NCBI GenBank assembly: GCA_012845835.1
Contig: JABAKD010000021.1
Span: 14,386,978-14,450,977 of the forward strand
Source: Undaria pinnatifida
Lineage: Eukaryota > Sar > Phaeophyceae > Laminariales > Alariaceae
Direction: 5' to 3'
Length of the DNA: 64,000 nucleotides
In this document: positions 43,508-54,459 of the stretch, one piece after another
Position numbering within the stretch: position 1 is the stretch's first letter
Layout: each line of letters opens with the position of its first letter
The notes under the pieces: model-generated
What the model was told of the DNA's origin: nothing
The model's input: only the letters and a program-made list of their open reading frames with translations
Databases searched by the model: none
Program-made: the position numbers and the translations under genes

Positions 43508-45600
43508 CTGAAATTTGAAGCAACGAAGAGGAAATAGGGATGGTCGATGAGATTGCAAGATATACGTTCGTGGCATATTCGAGTAGCTGGGTGTACCGTT
43601 GCCGTTGGAGCAAGTAGCCTTAGAATGAGAGAGCATTCCACAACATCCCTAAACGTGGGTGGCCCGACGACAAGCATGCCTCGCACGAGGCATCCTCGGG
43701 ACGCGTCGACGCTGTGGCACCCATCTATTTGATTCGTAGCTTGTTTCCTTTGTGGCAAAATATCTGGTAGCACATACATAACTGAACCTACGGCACAGTT
43801 TTTGTTGTAGACTAAACATCGACAAGCCGAACAGTGTACGTTGAAAAATGGTAATATTCGTAACGTTCTTGATGTATTTTTCCTTAAAAACAGTACGGGT
43901 ACAGCACCGCAAGGGAGACACTCGGATAAAGCTGCTTCAAAAGCCACTTGGTCAAACTCCACATCACTTTCCAGTAAAAAAAAAAAATGGAACGATCTCA
44001 CTCACACCACTGTTGCCGGAGTACATGACGTAAGGCACACGTTGAGACCTGAATCCGGATCGGGCAAGAAGGCGGGTTCACACGTGGATGCGCCGGGAAA
44101 ATGGATTCAGTTAAACGTCCATGCCCTGTGCAATTCAGGATTAAATGTTTCTTCATCGTCTGCTTTTTCGTCAGGGGATCCCTTCGACCAGCACACACCC
44201 TAATATACCCCGGATAGGTTGTTTCTGCCAGCGAGGGCGTTGAAAGAACGGGCCGAGAGGAGGAGGGAGAACGGAGAGGCACAGACTTCTGCTTTAGTCG
44301 GACTAAGTCCATTTGCTGACGCTCCCAATGCGAACCCCGACTCGCTTGTGCTCGACTCGGTCTTGCTACCCAACTCGTTAGACCTGCTCTCAACAGTGGA
44401 GGAAGAAATGCGCCAGTTTGCCCCCCAATACGGCCTTGCCAAAAACACCCTCCCAAGACCCCGACAAGAACATGCACAACTATCTCGTACAGTCAACCAT
44501 GCTAACTCTGTCACAACATCTACGGAGACCGTCACGTCGCCAACCGGCTAATATATCCCTGGTCGTTTCCTTCTCCGACAGGAGATCATTTCGGTCAGTA
44601 CACACTACACCCTGACAACACCGCGGGAAGGTGATCTCCGCCAGCACGGCCGCTAAAAAAAAATTGTAGTGTCGGTGTGTGAGTTTCAACCCGCATTATT
44701 GAGGCCCTCGGCAAGAAAGGGTCGCAATACACAATTTTGTTTCTACCCGAACCTTGTCATGTAGCATTAATGCAAAATCAAAATATATGGCCATACGGTG
44801 AACAAGGGACAAATTTAATTTTTTTTCTCACCGTTCACTGCGATACAGAGAAATGCCCCTAACGAAGCCGTAAGCGTCTTGGTCAACCGCACCATCGTGA
44901 GCCGGGTGTTTGACGCTTAGTTGTGATTCCCTGGAGGGCGCTATATCTGCCACGCAACCAAACCACACCGGACACCCGCGCACACCGTGCACGTCAACAC
45001 GACGCCGGTTAGGACCCACGCGAACGAACAACAACAAAAAACCTGCAGGAACACCTAGCAGCCAATACATCACGAATCACCCATGCTATATCAGAGGTGA
45101 ATCGATTACTTTATGATGCACCTCACGCCAGTTGAGGAGCTCCATACCTCTCGAGGCCAAAATACATACTTATTGTTGAGCAACCTGAAAGTAAGTGCAG
45201 CCTGGTGAACAAACCCTATCAACAACAGCCTCCAGTATTTTGCACAAGGCGTTCAGTTTTCGAGAAGAACGACGTTCCGACGAATTTGGGCCATAGTGGG
45301 TTAACGAACCCAGCCCCATCAACCAGAAACACAAACAGGTAAAAGGTATTACTAATATCTCTAGCGTAGCACGCGTCGAAAAGACTACATACAAGTAGTT
45401 TTCGGGGGGAACGAGAATAGGCAGCAAGCGTGTGAAAAAAACACCCCCAAAATCTCAAACGAGCAAACGGTCGAAAGGCGGCACGGACTCGATGGATGCG
45501 ACGGTTATGTAGAGGCGATGCCCAGCGGCTAACGTATAGACGGTGCCCAGCGAAAAACTATAATGTCAAGTAGTGCGTGCCCACGAAATTGAAAAATCTT
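43508..45600. other. no firm gene; probable intron
   Basis: A 110-residue plus frame (44219-44551) is rich in Ser, Leu and Asn with TVEEEMRQFAPQYGLAKN, but has no start context, splice support or family match. An 81-residue minus frame (45073-44828) begins with a hydrophobic segment (YWLLGVPAGFLLLFV). Either could contain an exon joining the signal peptide to the LRR cap; I cannot show it. Confidence 0.35.
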
Positions 45601-45602
45601 AC

Positions 45603-45738
45603 GACATATGCTGACCATAAGGTAAAATACACTCTCGACATAGCCCGCGATTGCCAGCAGCTGTGCAGCAGCAGCACGCAATGCGATCGGAAACGGCACC
45701 GAGAGCGACATGTTTGACTTCCGTGATGAACGCTGCAT
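45603..45738 (-). CDS. possible signal-peptide first exon
   Basis: From ATG at 45738 (or the inner ATG at 45711) the frame gives a short basic start, then a hydrophobic run (SVPFPIALRAAAAQLLAIAG) and a plausible small-residue cleavage region (VES). A GTAAGA donor follows in phase 1. Position and orientation suit the first exon of the LRR gene, but the connecting exon (phase 1 to 2) is not found. Codon choice and a lone Arg inside the hydrophobic run keep this tentative. Confidence 0.35.
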
Positions 45739-45779
45739 AAAACGCTGGCACTAGCCGTATCTTGTCCGTACATCATCTG

Positions 45780-46990
45780 ACATGTGTCTCCTCTGCGTGA
45801 CGAGTTGTCGACAGAGTGATCGCTCGGTTTGGGAAAGATTGGTTTTAATGGCCGGGTTTCGTACGTGAATAGCTTGCGAACACAGTGGTTATGTGAAGGC
45901 TGTCTTGTATGCGAAGATATGCAGATGTAACACCGAGGTGTCTGCTAAGACCACTTGTAACTGTACGAATGAAGAGGAACAGTTAGGAAAGGGTGCTTGG
46001 GGATAAAGAGAGAGAAAAAGGAATAAAGGGAAAAGAGAGAGAGAAGGGAGAGTGATCACGATTGGATGCATGACTACTTGATCATCACAAAACAATGCAT
46101 GTAGCCCGGTAAAGTCCCGGGGCAACGGAACAACCTGAACATACTCAAATATACGTTTACAATGAATTTCTACCCAAGATTCTACGTAAAAGTCGACATG
46201 AGTTTTAACTATAGTGTTTATTGTATTCGTGCGAATAGATTGGTCGAGAGGACTGCGCAGTATTTTCGATTTGAATGCCAGGTTTATACTTTTAACAACA
46301 AAACTCAATGATGATAGAAATGTCCATGTTGTCCAGACATGTCCTCGTGACCGAGCCCAAACCTCCCCTCACAGTCAATTAATAATGCGGGTTGTGCAGA
46401 AGATCAAACATTCCTTGTGCGCTTGGTCTTGAGGAAAGACTGCTCACTCGAGCCTATTTAACACTCATGCGAGCAAGATTTCTTCGCTGCTACCTCGTAC
46501 ACATAATAATGCGTGTGTTCGAAAAGTATTACGTTTATTGTACAATTATTACCGGTGTGCGCAGACGAATGTGATATCTTCAAAACTCAGGGATATTTCA
46601 ATGACTACCATCAATGGTGAGCGAAAAAGTGATTTCCGCTACGGCCAGGAAGGTTGTCTCACAATCGTTGACCCCGGACCCCGCCCCTCTCAAACAATGG
46701 GAATCGGACGACAAAGGAGAATACGGCAACATGATTATATTCCGAGCACAAACAAGTCCTCTACTTGGTTGATGCGGATGAGCAACACAACGCATTTGTC
46801 GTTTATTCAAACGCAGTCTCTGTCACCAAAATCCGTTGCGGCAGGTTTCGGTGAGGTAAATCGCGAGTAACTACGTGCTTCTTTTTCTCAACTGAGCTGT
46901 TGGTGTGTTTTGCCTTCATAAACAGTCACGATCAATAACGAATCAACGATCTCTATTTTGACCCGTGCATCAAGACATGAGCTCAATGTG
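45780..46990. other. no gene recognised
   Basis: Short frames on both strands; the longest plus frame (46538-46870, 110 residues) has no recognisable motif. No repeats seen. Confidence 0.4.
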
Positions 46991-47059
46991 CCAGCGACGC
47001 TGTGCATGTTTTGTACAGCTATCACAACTTTGTGGTTTGTGTAATCTTTAAATCAGGTA

Positions 47060-48960
47060 TATATCCCTTCGCGGTGGACAACGCTTGTGTTGATAGTGTG
47101 CAGGGTATTTTTTGCGTACCGTCTGTATGATCATCTCCCAACCTGGGCCACCGAAGTGACATACGCGCCTAACGATGTAATGATATATAGTTTAAAGCAT
47201 TACGTACAATTGTTCGGTTCGTAACAAACTTCTCTGCTATGAGATGTTGTATGCCACAGTTCTAAAAAGTGTGTACCGTAGTAATAGTCGTAAAATCGAA
47301 TGCAATCATGCGATAGCCAGAAATCATTACTTCTACACGATAACATCAAAGTAAGAAAACACCACATGTTATCAATTTCTTTCACTTTCTATTCATAATG
47401 AAATATCGGGCATCCGCATGTGACACACAGGTAGAATATGTTGCTATTATTCGCCACCTCCATTATCCGCAACCATTACAACCGTTACCCCCCTCCCCCA
47501 TCTCCCCCCACTGACACATACGCACATAACTGCCCCCCCGCCGCCCCCGTCGCCCCACCGAAAATCAAGTGCCTGCAAGATAATAAACGCTACAAGGAAT
47601 TTTACATCAACTTATTACCTTTTAAGCCATCTATTCCGTAGCTCCACTTACCCCCCCCCTTCCCCCGCGAAAGTGAAATATGTGACAGAAAAAATGGCTC
47701 GAAGCCATCGTTGACAGGGCTTACGGGATTAAAACAACAAAAGGGCGTCTGGAAAAAATAATATAACGTTGTAACGATGACATTGATGTGGAGTTAGAGC
47801 GAGACGAGGAAGAGGTACTGTATATTAAAAGGTTTGATGGGTTCAAGAAACAAGTGTAGAAGAAAGAATAGAAAAAAGGGAACTGCTAGCCCTAGGGAAT
47901 ATGGTGAAATAGAAAAGGCACTCAAGAGATATACAGGGGTTGAGGGTATATGCTAGGATGAAGACGTATCTGCACGGCCCAATGGACTACGCAAAAAATC
48001 TTGAACTGAGAGTGCGTGTAGGTCAACTGGACCCACCAGGAAGAAGCAAGTGGATACCAGTAGTCGGGAGGAGGACATGCCTACAAATATGTAGCCGTGT
48101 GGCACAACACCCACAGAGTAGGAGAATGTGAAATTTACAAGGAGACACAGAATGAAATAGAAGAGATCAGAAAGATAGATGCATGTGACATGGAATAATT
48201 TGGAGAACTAGAGATTATCGAGAAAACGATAACTATCGTAGGAGCCAGATGATGGCCGCAGAGGCGGAGCAGGACTGGAATAGGATAAGCAAACATTTTT
48301 ACGTAATGTATGGCAGAAGGCTAATGAGCGCCCAAATATGAAGGGTGTCTCAAACAGGACAAGACACGGCGCTGCATCCCGAAAAAGATTGTTGTTCAAT
48401 AGTCAAATAACTAAGGTAAGCTAAACCATGACTACCCACCCCCCCCTTCTTTTTTCCTGACCACCTGCACGATTGCCTAGGCCTAGCATCATCGTATATT
48501 ATATGTTTGTCTCAGGTACACATTAGTGCAACCTTAAGCGCTTGAAGCCCCCCCCCCCCACCGCTCTCGAACGCCCCACCGTTGCACGATTTCCAGGATA
48601 TTTATGCTATACTGATGCATTCCCTTTACAACCGTCAGACTTGTTTTGATAGCTTTCGCGCACAGATTGCGTCGCACGCCCCCCCCCCGCGGCTCCCTCG
48701 TCTATCTTTCTATAAACCGCTCCTTCCTTTTCTTTCAAAAACACCCCGCCCTCCCCCGGCCCTCACGCCCTCAAAAGCAGCTCCGCCCTCCCCTTACCGG
48801 TTGTAGGACTTACAGGATACACTGATCAACTGATGCTATTGCTTCCACAGCTGTCAGATTTTGTCCCGCTCAGAGGCAGTTTTTGTAGTTCCGGACCACG
48901 TATTGATCAACACCACCGTGTTGATCCTGGCAGTATTATTGTAGTTCTCAGAGGAGCCGA
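47060..48960 (+). mobile_element. partial copy of the C-tract composite, interrupted by LINE remnant
   Basis: The start (GCGTACCGTCTGTATGATCA, then CCTAACGATGTAATG) resembles 13480-13570 of the composite. C-rich spacers follow at 47470-47660, and again at 48430-48830 with GACCACCTGCACGATTGCCTAGGCCTAGC. A fold-back fragment ends it (48848-48955). The order matches 12793-15871. A LINE fragment sits in the middle. Confidence 0.5.
47690..48420 (+). pseudogene. non-LTR retrotransposon (LINE) C-terminal remnant
   Basis: Several plus-strand frames with stops together show the order found in the region after the reverse transcriptase of many LINE proteins: RVYARMKTYLHGPMDYAKN, then RVRVGQLDPPGR, a degenerate Cys-His segment (PCGTT), and a basic end (ANERPNMKGVSNRTR). 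Each piece is in a different frame, so several frameshifts and stops have accumulated. The active-site YxDD region is not present. Recognition is from family memory, not alignment. Confidence 0.5.
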
Positions 48961-48999
48961 TGGATTATATGCCTAATAATGATAAAAGTTCTGCACGAC

Positions 49000-49145
49000 T
49001 TCCGTAACGGTTCCCGGAACTTTTGGAAGCTCAGTAAGATCTCCATACCCTCCCCCGGAACTCCTGTGACTTCTGTAAGATTGTGGCACAATATTCGCGG
49101 TACGGGTATGCCTTTGTTACAATACCCGGGAAGCTCTGTATCCAT
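49000..49145. repeat. GTACCCGGAACTTCTG minisatellite, locus 3
   Basis: Short block (about three units) with CCCGGAACTTTTGGAAGC, CCCGGAACTCCTGTGACTTC and CACAATATTCGCGGTACGGG, following the fold-back fragment. Confidence 0.7.
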
Positions 49146-51329
49146 TCAGGTTTATTGAAAATAGTGTATTATGCATGACGATGTCTTCGCTTGTCAACCA
49201 CGCAAACTCAATACCGAACAGCAGTGCGTACATCATCATACGGAAATTGTTTTCAACATGTTATCTGTCAGTACCATCATGTCGTTACTTGACAACACTT
49301 GAAAATCTTCTGGTATACATTGAAATTGCGAGTTGTTCGTACAACAGACAGCTAAACTATGCGTGTTAAATGTCGTCTATCGAGGCGGTATTTAGCAAGC
49401 AGGGGTCTCAGCAGTAATAATTTGGAAATAATTTGCACAGAAGTTTACTGGTTAGTCATACTCGTATCTGGTAAATGCCGTACGTACGAGCAATGTGGTG
49501 TAAGTGAATAATGCGGCGGAATAGCGTGCCTGGTACGTATGGCAGCATTCATGGCATATGGTTCCAAGTTGACTGTCAGGACGTTGACGCATATAAGATC
49601 CCAGAATCAAACTTCCGGAAACGGTGCCATAGGTACGGTAGACCACGGACAAACCACAAGAAACGTTGCTGTAGGTAGATGAGACAACTGCCTGTAAAGT
49701 ACAACCGTCTGTGAGATACGCAATGTACCGTTTTTATTAGGTGATGGTCAGACCCACCTTCATTACTCCTTTATAATCGCATTCAGCTCTTATCTGCTGA
49801 TCAATTGTTCCATCAAACAACATATCGGCTTGGGGTCGCCGAACAACATCTTCTCTTCTCTATCTCTTTTCGAGCTCTTCTACAGACACGCCTTACCGGA
49901 AGTGTATTTTGATGGGGTCATTTGCACGCGAGTCTACGCAAGCGCATACCAGCTACGGGCTGACACGCGTTGCACACCGCCAACTAAAGGGCAACAGGGG
50001 TTATGAGCTTCTTCATTTACTCTACTCGTGCGACAAAAATAATTCAGATTCGAAGAGGTACTGTGTTGAAGAGTGAGTAAATACGGTTGTTTTTGGGTAC
50101 CACGTGCATCAAAGAGGGTCCTGCGTAAGGAAACTACTGCTGTAGGCTACTTGCTACAATGCGACAAGTGACACACACCGAGCACCTTCACGACCCTGTT
50201 ATCCGACCTTCGTCTAGAGTTTTAGGCGACGTCTCGATAGAATCGAGCGTAGCTGCTGTACGCTGTAACTCAGCAACTCCATCTCACAACATCAGCCTTA
50301 CTATCGGGTAGGGGCTCCACTGAAGCGTTATCCATTCTCGTCCGCGGGAAAACCCCGAAATAAGGTTCGCGGAATCAACACAGGACGACCAAGAGCCACT
50401 GGCGGCATCTCCGACAATCGTGTAAACTTGCAAAGCAACCTCAGGCTTCCTCTCTATCCTGAACAAAGAGCCGTCACACATCGAGATCAAGATGCAGAGA
50501 CTGGCTGCATAAATAACACAGCTGATGACGGCAATCAGTGTTGAGGGAAAAAGCAGCCACCTACCTACCTAACTTGAAGATAAACTCAAGGCTCTATTTC
50601 GAATCGACCCACATCGAACTAAGCACCCTTAACGGCGTATACATCAACAATGTTTACACCGACAACGTCTAGACTGTACCATCAAAGTCGAGCCACTGGA
50701 AGTGTGAAATGTGTTATCTTTTCAACAAAGCTGTACGTAGAGTATCGCATTTCTCTTTTGAACTGGGAGAGCAAAGACAACGTCCAGTGTTGTGCATGGT
50801 TTGGAGATTGCGAAATAAGTAGGTGGGAATACAAGTCGAATAATGGGTATTTCCAAAGGACAGTTAAATCGTACATCGATATGTAACCGGAAAACCCGAC
50901 ACAGGGACAAGTACGCACGAAATATTTATATGCACGACAGAGAGGTGATGTCTCTCATAAATGAGTGGTCCTATCCAGCGGTAAACCGTGGGCATTGCCC
51001 CTTTGTTCCTGTATTTGAAGACCAGAGGAACATTAGTAGTCTATTTTCTCTTACGATGGCTGCGGAATGATAAACAGATTAGTCTACTGTTTTGAACACA
51101 TGCAAAATCTTCCTTCGTTCTATTCTTTGAAGCTTTTCTATAACACAGGCACACTTCACCGTGAGTCTGCGTTATCCTCTACAACTCATGCAGGCCGTTT
51201 CTTGAACGAATCATCCGCAAACCAGTTTGCGCAGGCGAATACCAGCTACGGTCTGATACACCATTCACACCTCGAACTGAAGGTCAACCAATAGTATCTG
51301 TTGTTCGTGTTTTTTTTCGTTTCTCAAAA
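49146..51329. other. no firm gene; one possible minus-strand exon
   Basis: At 50290-50502 (minus) a TTTATGCAG acceptor is followed by an open frame (SLCILISMCDGSLFRIERKP ... GDAASGSWSSCVDSANLI) that can end at GTAAGG. It starts hydrophobic and has spaced Cys and Trp, so it could be an exon of a secreted protein, perhaps the gene's 5' end. No family is recognised and no neighbouring exon matches. Elsewhere only short frames. Confidence 0.3.
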
Positions 51330-51660
51330 CACGTCTTAACGAAGGACACTCTTTCGTAAAAAAAATCAATTTCCAGAATCGAGTTGATATTGATTCGAGG
51401 ATAGTGGAAACATAGGAATTAATCTCCTGTCGCGAAACCACATATGTATTGCGTTTTGTACACTTTTTTCGCGGTGGGAATATATAATGCAGATGATCTC
51501 GCTACGATGTCATATTTCTGTGTTTTCGTTAGCTTTGCTTTTTCTTTGTCGTGGCGCTTGTGGCTTGGACCTGGTGATGAAGATGGGCTTGCGATGGCGC
51601 GTTGTTTATGGGCCGCCACAGCCGGATGGCCATGGCGCTTTCTGCCATGCAACTTCGATG
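51330..51660 (+). repeat. old dispersed repeat, copy 2
   Basis: Partner of 35555-35905, same strand, heavily diverged. The frame MQMISLRCHISVFSLALLFL over it is probably chance. Confidence 0.4.
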
Positions 51661-51866
51661 AAGAATCCTCCATCTAAAAAATAACTTGACCCCCGTGGCC
51701 GAGCGTGTTTTCTTGGACATATACATGCGAGGCCGTAAATATTCACCTGGGTTTTGCTGTTTTGTCGAAAGGTTTCTGTCCTGACCTTTCAATTGTAATT
51801 GTTTCACACCCTGTACAAATATCCATAACAAATACAAATAATAGTTGGGTGTACTTGTCCAAGGGC

Positions 51867-52224
51867 AGTATTTACCTCCAGACAAATATTTGAGCAGCTT
51901 CTCAAGCGAGTGTTTGCCTGCCAGACAAATATTTGCACAGGTTCTCAAGAGAGTAAATGCCTGCAGACACATATTTTCGCAGCTTCTCAAAAAAGTATTT
52001 GCTTCCAGACAAATTTTTGCGCAGGTTTTCCAGAGAGTATTTGCCTGCCAGACAAATATTTGCACAGGTTCTCAAAAAAGTATTTGCCTGCAGACAAATA
52101 TTTGCGCAGCTTCTCAAGAAAGTATTTGCCTCCAGGCAAGTATTTGTGCAGCTTACCAAGAAAGTGTTTTTCTGCAGGCAAATATTTGTGCAGGTTCTCA
52201 AAAAACTATTTGCCTGCAAACAAC
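51867..52224 (-). repeat. 42/43-bp minisatellite, block 1
   Basis: About eight units of AGTATTTGCCTGCAGACAAA, TATTTGCGCAGCTTCTCAAG and a few more bases. Because most units are 42 bp, minus frames read repeated ANTFLRTCANICLQ-like 14-mers in all three phases. Each unit has short inverted symmetry (TTTGCCTG ... CAGACAAA). Confidence 0.85.
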
Positions 52225-52579
52225 GTATCGCGGATGCGGAGACATTGACCTCTTCGGCGTACAAGTACGTACATTTTATGGGGTACATACGTAATGCATA
52301 AATACGGCCGTTGAGCCCGGTGTATTTGCAGCCGCGAAGAGGCCGTTGACTCATAGGTAGTGGATAGATTTTCATTTTCTCTCGGTTTGGCTGATCCTGT
52401 GTTTTTCCACTCCAATCAAAAGATATTCCAGATGCACGCTTCAGGGATTTGCTTTTGTATTTCCGACACCAATCTTCCATCGCATGACATATGATACGGC
52501 TAATCTCTCCCTCCGACCTCCCTGCAGTAACAGCTGTTTTTCGATAATAGTTGTCATGACAAAAAATACCATACAACTT

Positions 52580-52795
52580 GCGCAGGTCCTCCAGGGCAGT
52601 ATTTGCCTGCCAGACCAATATTTGCGCAGGTTTTCCAGAGAGTATTTGCCTGCCAGACAAATATTTGCACAGGTTCTCAAGCGAGACTTTGCCTGCAGAC
52701 AAATATTTGCGCCCAGGTTCTCAAGAAAGTATTTGCTTCCAGACAAATATTTGCGCAGGTTTTCCAGAGAGTATTTGCCTGCCGGACAAATAGCG
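52580..52795 (-). repeat. 42/43-bp minisatellite, block 2
   Basis: About five more units of the same minisatellite, separated from block 1 by 355 bp of unrelated sequence (52225-52579). The 266-residue minus frame spanning both is mostly repeat. The interruption looks like an insertion or a chimeric junction within an older longer array. Confidence 0.8.
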
Positions 52796-52834
52796 AAATA
52801 TTTATTTGTAGAGGGCGTGGAACTTTTGTACGAT

Positions 52835-53089
52835 CTGTAGGACATTTACGCCCGTATCCGGAACTTCTATAAGTTCTGCACGCCAGTGCCACAAATACTC
52901 GGTTACGTGTACAGCGTTTTCATACCTGCCTGGAACGTATGTACATTCTTTGCAGCCGTGCCACAAAACCCGGAAATTCTGGAAGTTCTGCAATACGTCC
53001 AAACCTGTATCTGAAACTCCTGGCAGTCAAGACTTTCATACGCGTGCCTGGAACTCTTGTGAGTTGTGTACGACCCGTGCCACAATTGC
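52835..53089. repeat. GTACCCGGAACTTCTG minisatellite, locus 4
   Basis: Units such as CCGTATCCGGAACTTCTATA, GTGCCACAAATACTCGG and CCCGGAAATTCTGGAAGTTC. It directly abuts the tail of the (CAA)n element that begins at 53090. Confidence 0.75.
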
Positions 53090-54160
53090 TGTTGTTGTTC
53101 GTGTTGTTCTCACATTACCTCGTATAATTAAGTCCGTGAGCACAGGACAGGCTCCAGTCACTCTGGAGCTGAGGGATACCGCAGGGAAAACACACACACA
53201 ACCCATGGTGGTACACGCATATATCACAGCAGACGCAATTCATGCCTCTCTTACGAATCGGAGCCTGATTGGCGGAGTCAGTCTGGGATCAGGGTGGACA
53301 TGCGAGTATATTCATGGCGAAGAAGACGAAGGTATCTAGCCTACTAGCATCGCAAGGTCCACACACAGGCTAAATCTGTAGCCCGCCTCAGGTATTCATA
53401 ATGACTGACCTCCGAAGGTCCGATACGACCGAGTTCACAAGGCGCTTGAGCGTTCCTCGGAGAAAGGGAGCAAGTCCCTTGTGCCAGTGCTCAGGATGGG
53501 AAGTCTCCCGAGAAGGTGGCGTGAAAATGGTAACTTGATTGCTGATCCGAAGGTTTATGAACGTGAACCCAAGGACTTGAGGAATTGTAATTAGAATTGG
53601 AATTGGAATTGTAAAGTATTGTTGTGGCAGGTTGAGGAAGCCACACCCGACTAAGGGAGGGGACATAAATAGCGCGGCCCCTACTATCACAAAAACGCCT
53701 GTCATAATAACTCTTGAAACTGTCACTGAACCGTAACACCTCCACCAAGAACATATAAAAGTGAAATCGTGAGTCAGTCTACGATGTGCCAGGTCCAGGC
53801 CGGTGCATACGTCTCCCTACTCACGCCTGGAGAAACCAAATATTCCGATTGCCACCCAAGCAAGACCACCACGTATACATTACACGTAGTATCTATCGCT
53901 ACGCAGACGCACGACATGCATAAGTCAACTGGAGAAATTGAAACAAAGGAAAGAAAAAAAGCTGAAGGAGAGGAAAGAAAAGAGAAGAAAAACGAAACAA
54001 AACGAAAAAGGCAAGCAAAAAAGACAAGAAAAGCAAGAGAAGACAAGACAAGAAAGCAACGCAAGAAGAGAAAAAAAAGAAAAATGGAAAGAAAAAAAAA
54101 GAAAGAAAAATATTAACTAGCAGACCCTAGGAACTGGCTAAGGATGGCATTGAGCTAACA
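53090..54160 (-). mobile_element. (CAA)n-tailed retroelement, copy E, split by an insertion
   Basis: Minus sense. Its 3' part is 53090-53248 and its 5' part 53739-54160, with a foreign 490 bp between. Joined order matches copy A: tail, shared 3' module, GCAATTCATGCCTC, then CACCAAGAACATATAAAAG, CAGTCTACGATGTGCCAGG, the purine-rich tract, and the CTAGCAGACCCTAGGAACTG block. 5' truncated relative to copies A and B. Confidence 0.8.
53249..53738. mobile_element. 490-bp insertion with CCTC target duplication
   Basis: CCTC at 53245-53248 and 53739-53742 flank it, and copies A and B show the uninterrupted site with a single CCTC. Ends read TCTTACGAATCGG and GAACCGTAACA, which are imperfect inverted repeats (T-TTACG), and on the minus strand the left end is TGTTACGG. 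A solo LTR (TG start) or a small inverted-repeat element both fit. An ACATAAATAGC TATA-like motif and short AATTGGAATTG repeats lie inside. The 112-residue minus frame is not supported. Confidence 0.75.
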
Positions 54161-54164
54161 ATAT

Positions 54165-54455
54165 CTTGCCCTGTCTTTTCTTGCTTTTCTTGTCTATTTC
54201 CTCTCTTTGCTTGCCTTTTTTGTTTTGTTTTGTTCTCCTTCTTTTTTATTTCCTTCCCAATATATATATCCCGATTTCACTTTAATATGCTTCTAGCGAA
54301 GGCATAAATTACGTCGGCTGTGATATATGCGTGTATCACGTTAGGTTGTGTGTGTTTTTCCCTGCGGTATTCTCAGCTCAGAGTTACTGGAGACTGGCCT
54401 GTAACCACCGACTTGATTATGCGAGTTAATGTGAGAATAACGACAACAACAACCC
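54165..54455 (+). mobile_element. (CAA)n-tailed retroelement, copy G (internally deleted)
   Basis: Plus sense and head-to-head with copy E around 54160. It has pyrimidine tract, then CCCGATTTCACTTTAATATG, GTCGGCTGTGATATATGCGT, the shared 3' module and ACGACAACAACAAC. The segment with the CACATCGTAGACTGACTCCC block is missing. Confidence 0.7.
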
Positions 54456-54459
54456 AGGG

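Larger units (their letters stand above)
19396..45738 (-). other. proposed 26-kb LRR-VWD/Root_cap gene (gene model)
   Basis: Minus-strand exons appear in the order expected for one secreted protein: signal peptide (45.7 kb, weak), LRR N-cap (43.5), LRRs (41.5, 39.9, 25.9, 24.9), LRR end with CIPAA (24.4), two Cys-bearing exons (24.0, 23.3), and the VWD/Root_cap exon (19.4-20.3). Every LRR junction is phase 2 and makes a Leu or Ile codon. The last two junctions are phase 1. The 39.9 to 25.9 kb gap would be an intron of about 14 kb filled with retroelements. One LRR per exon is known for brown algal LRR families, where exon shuffling has been proposed. The 5' and 3' halves may instead be two genes. 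Confidence 0.5.

Noticed and set aside
51902-52702. 266-aa minus frame as a gene
   Set aside because: Mostly minisatellite in open multiples of 14 codons, with other frames equally open.
53388-53726. 112-aa minus frame
   Set aside because: It lies wholly in the 490-bp insertion, without motif or start context.
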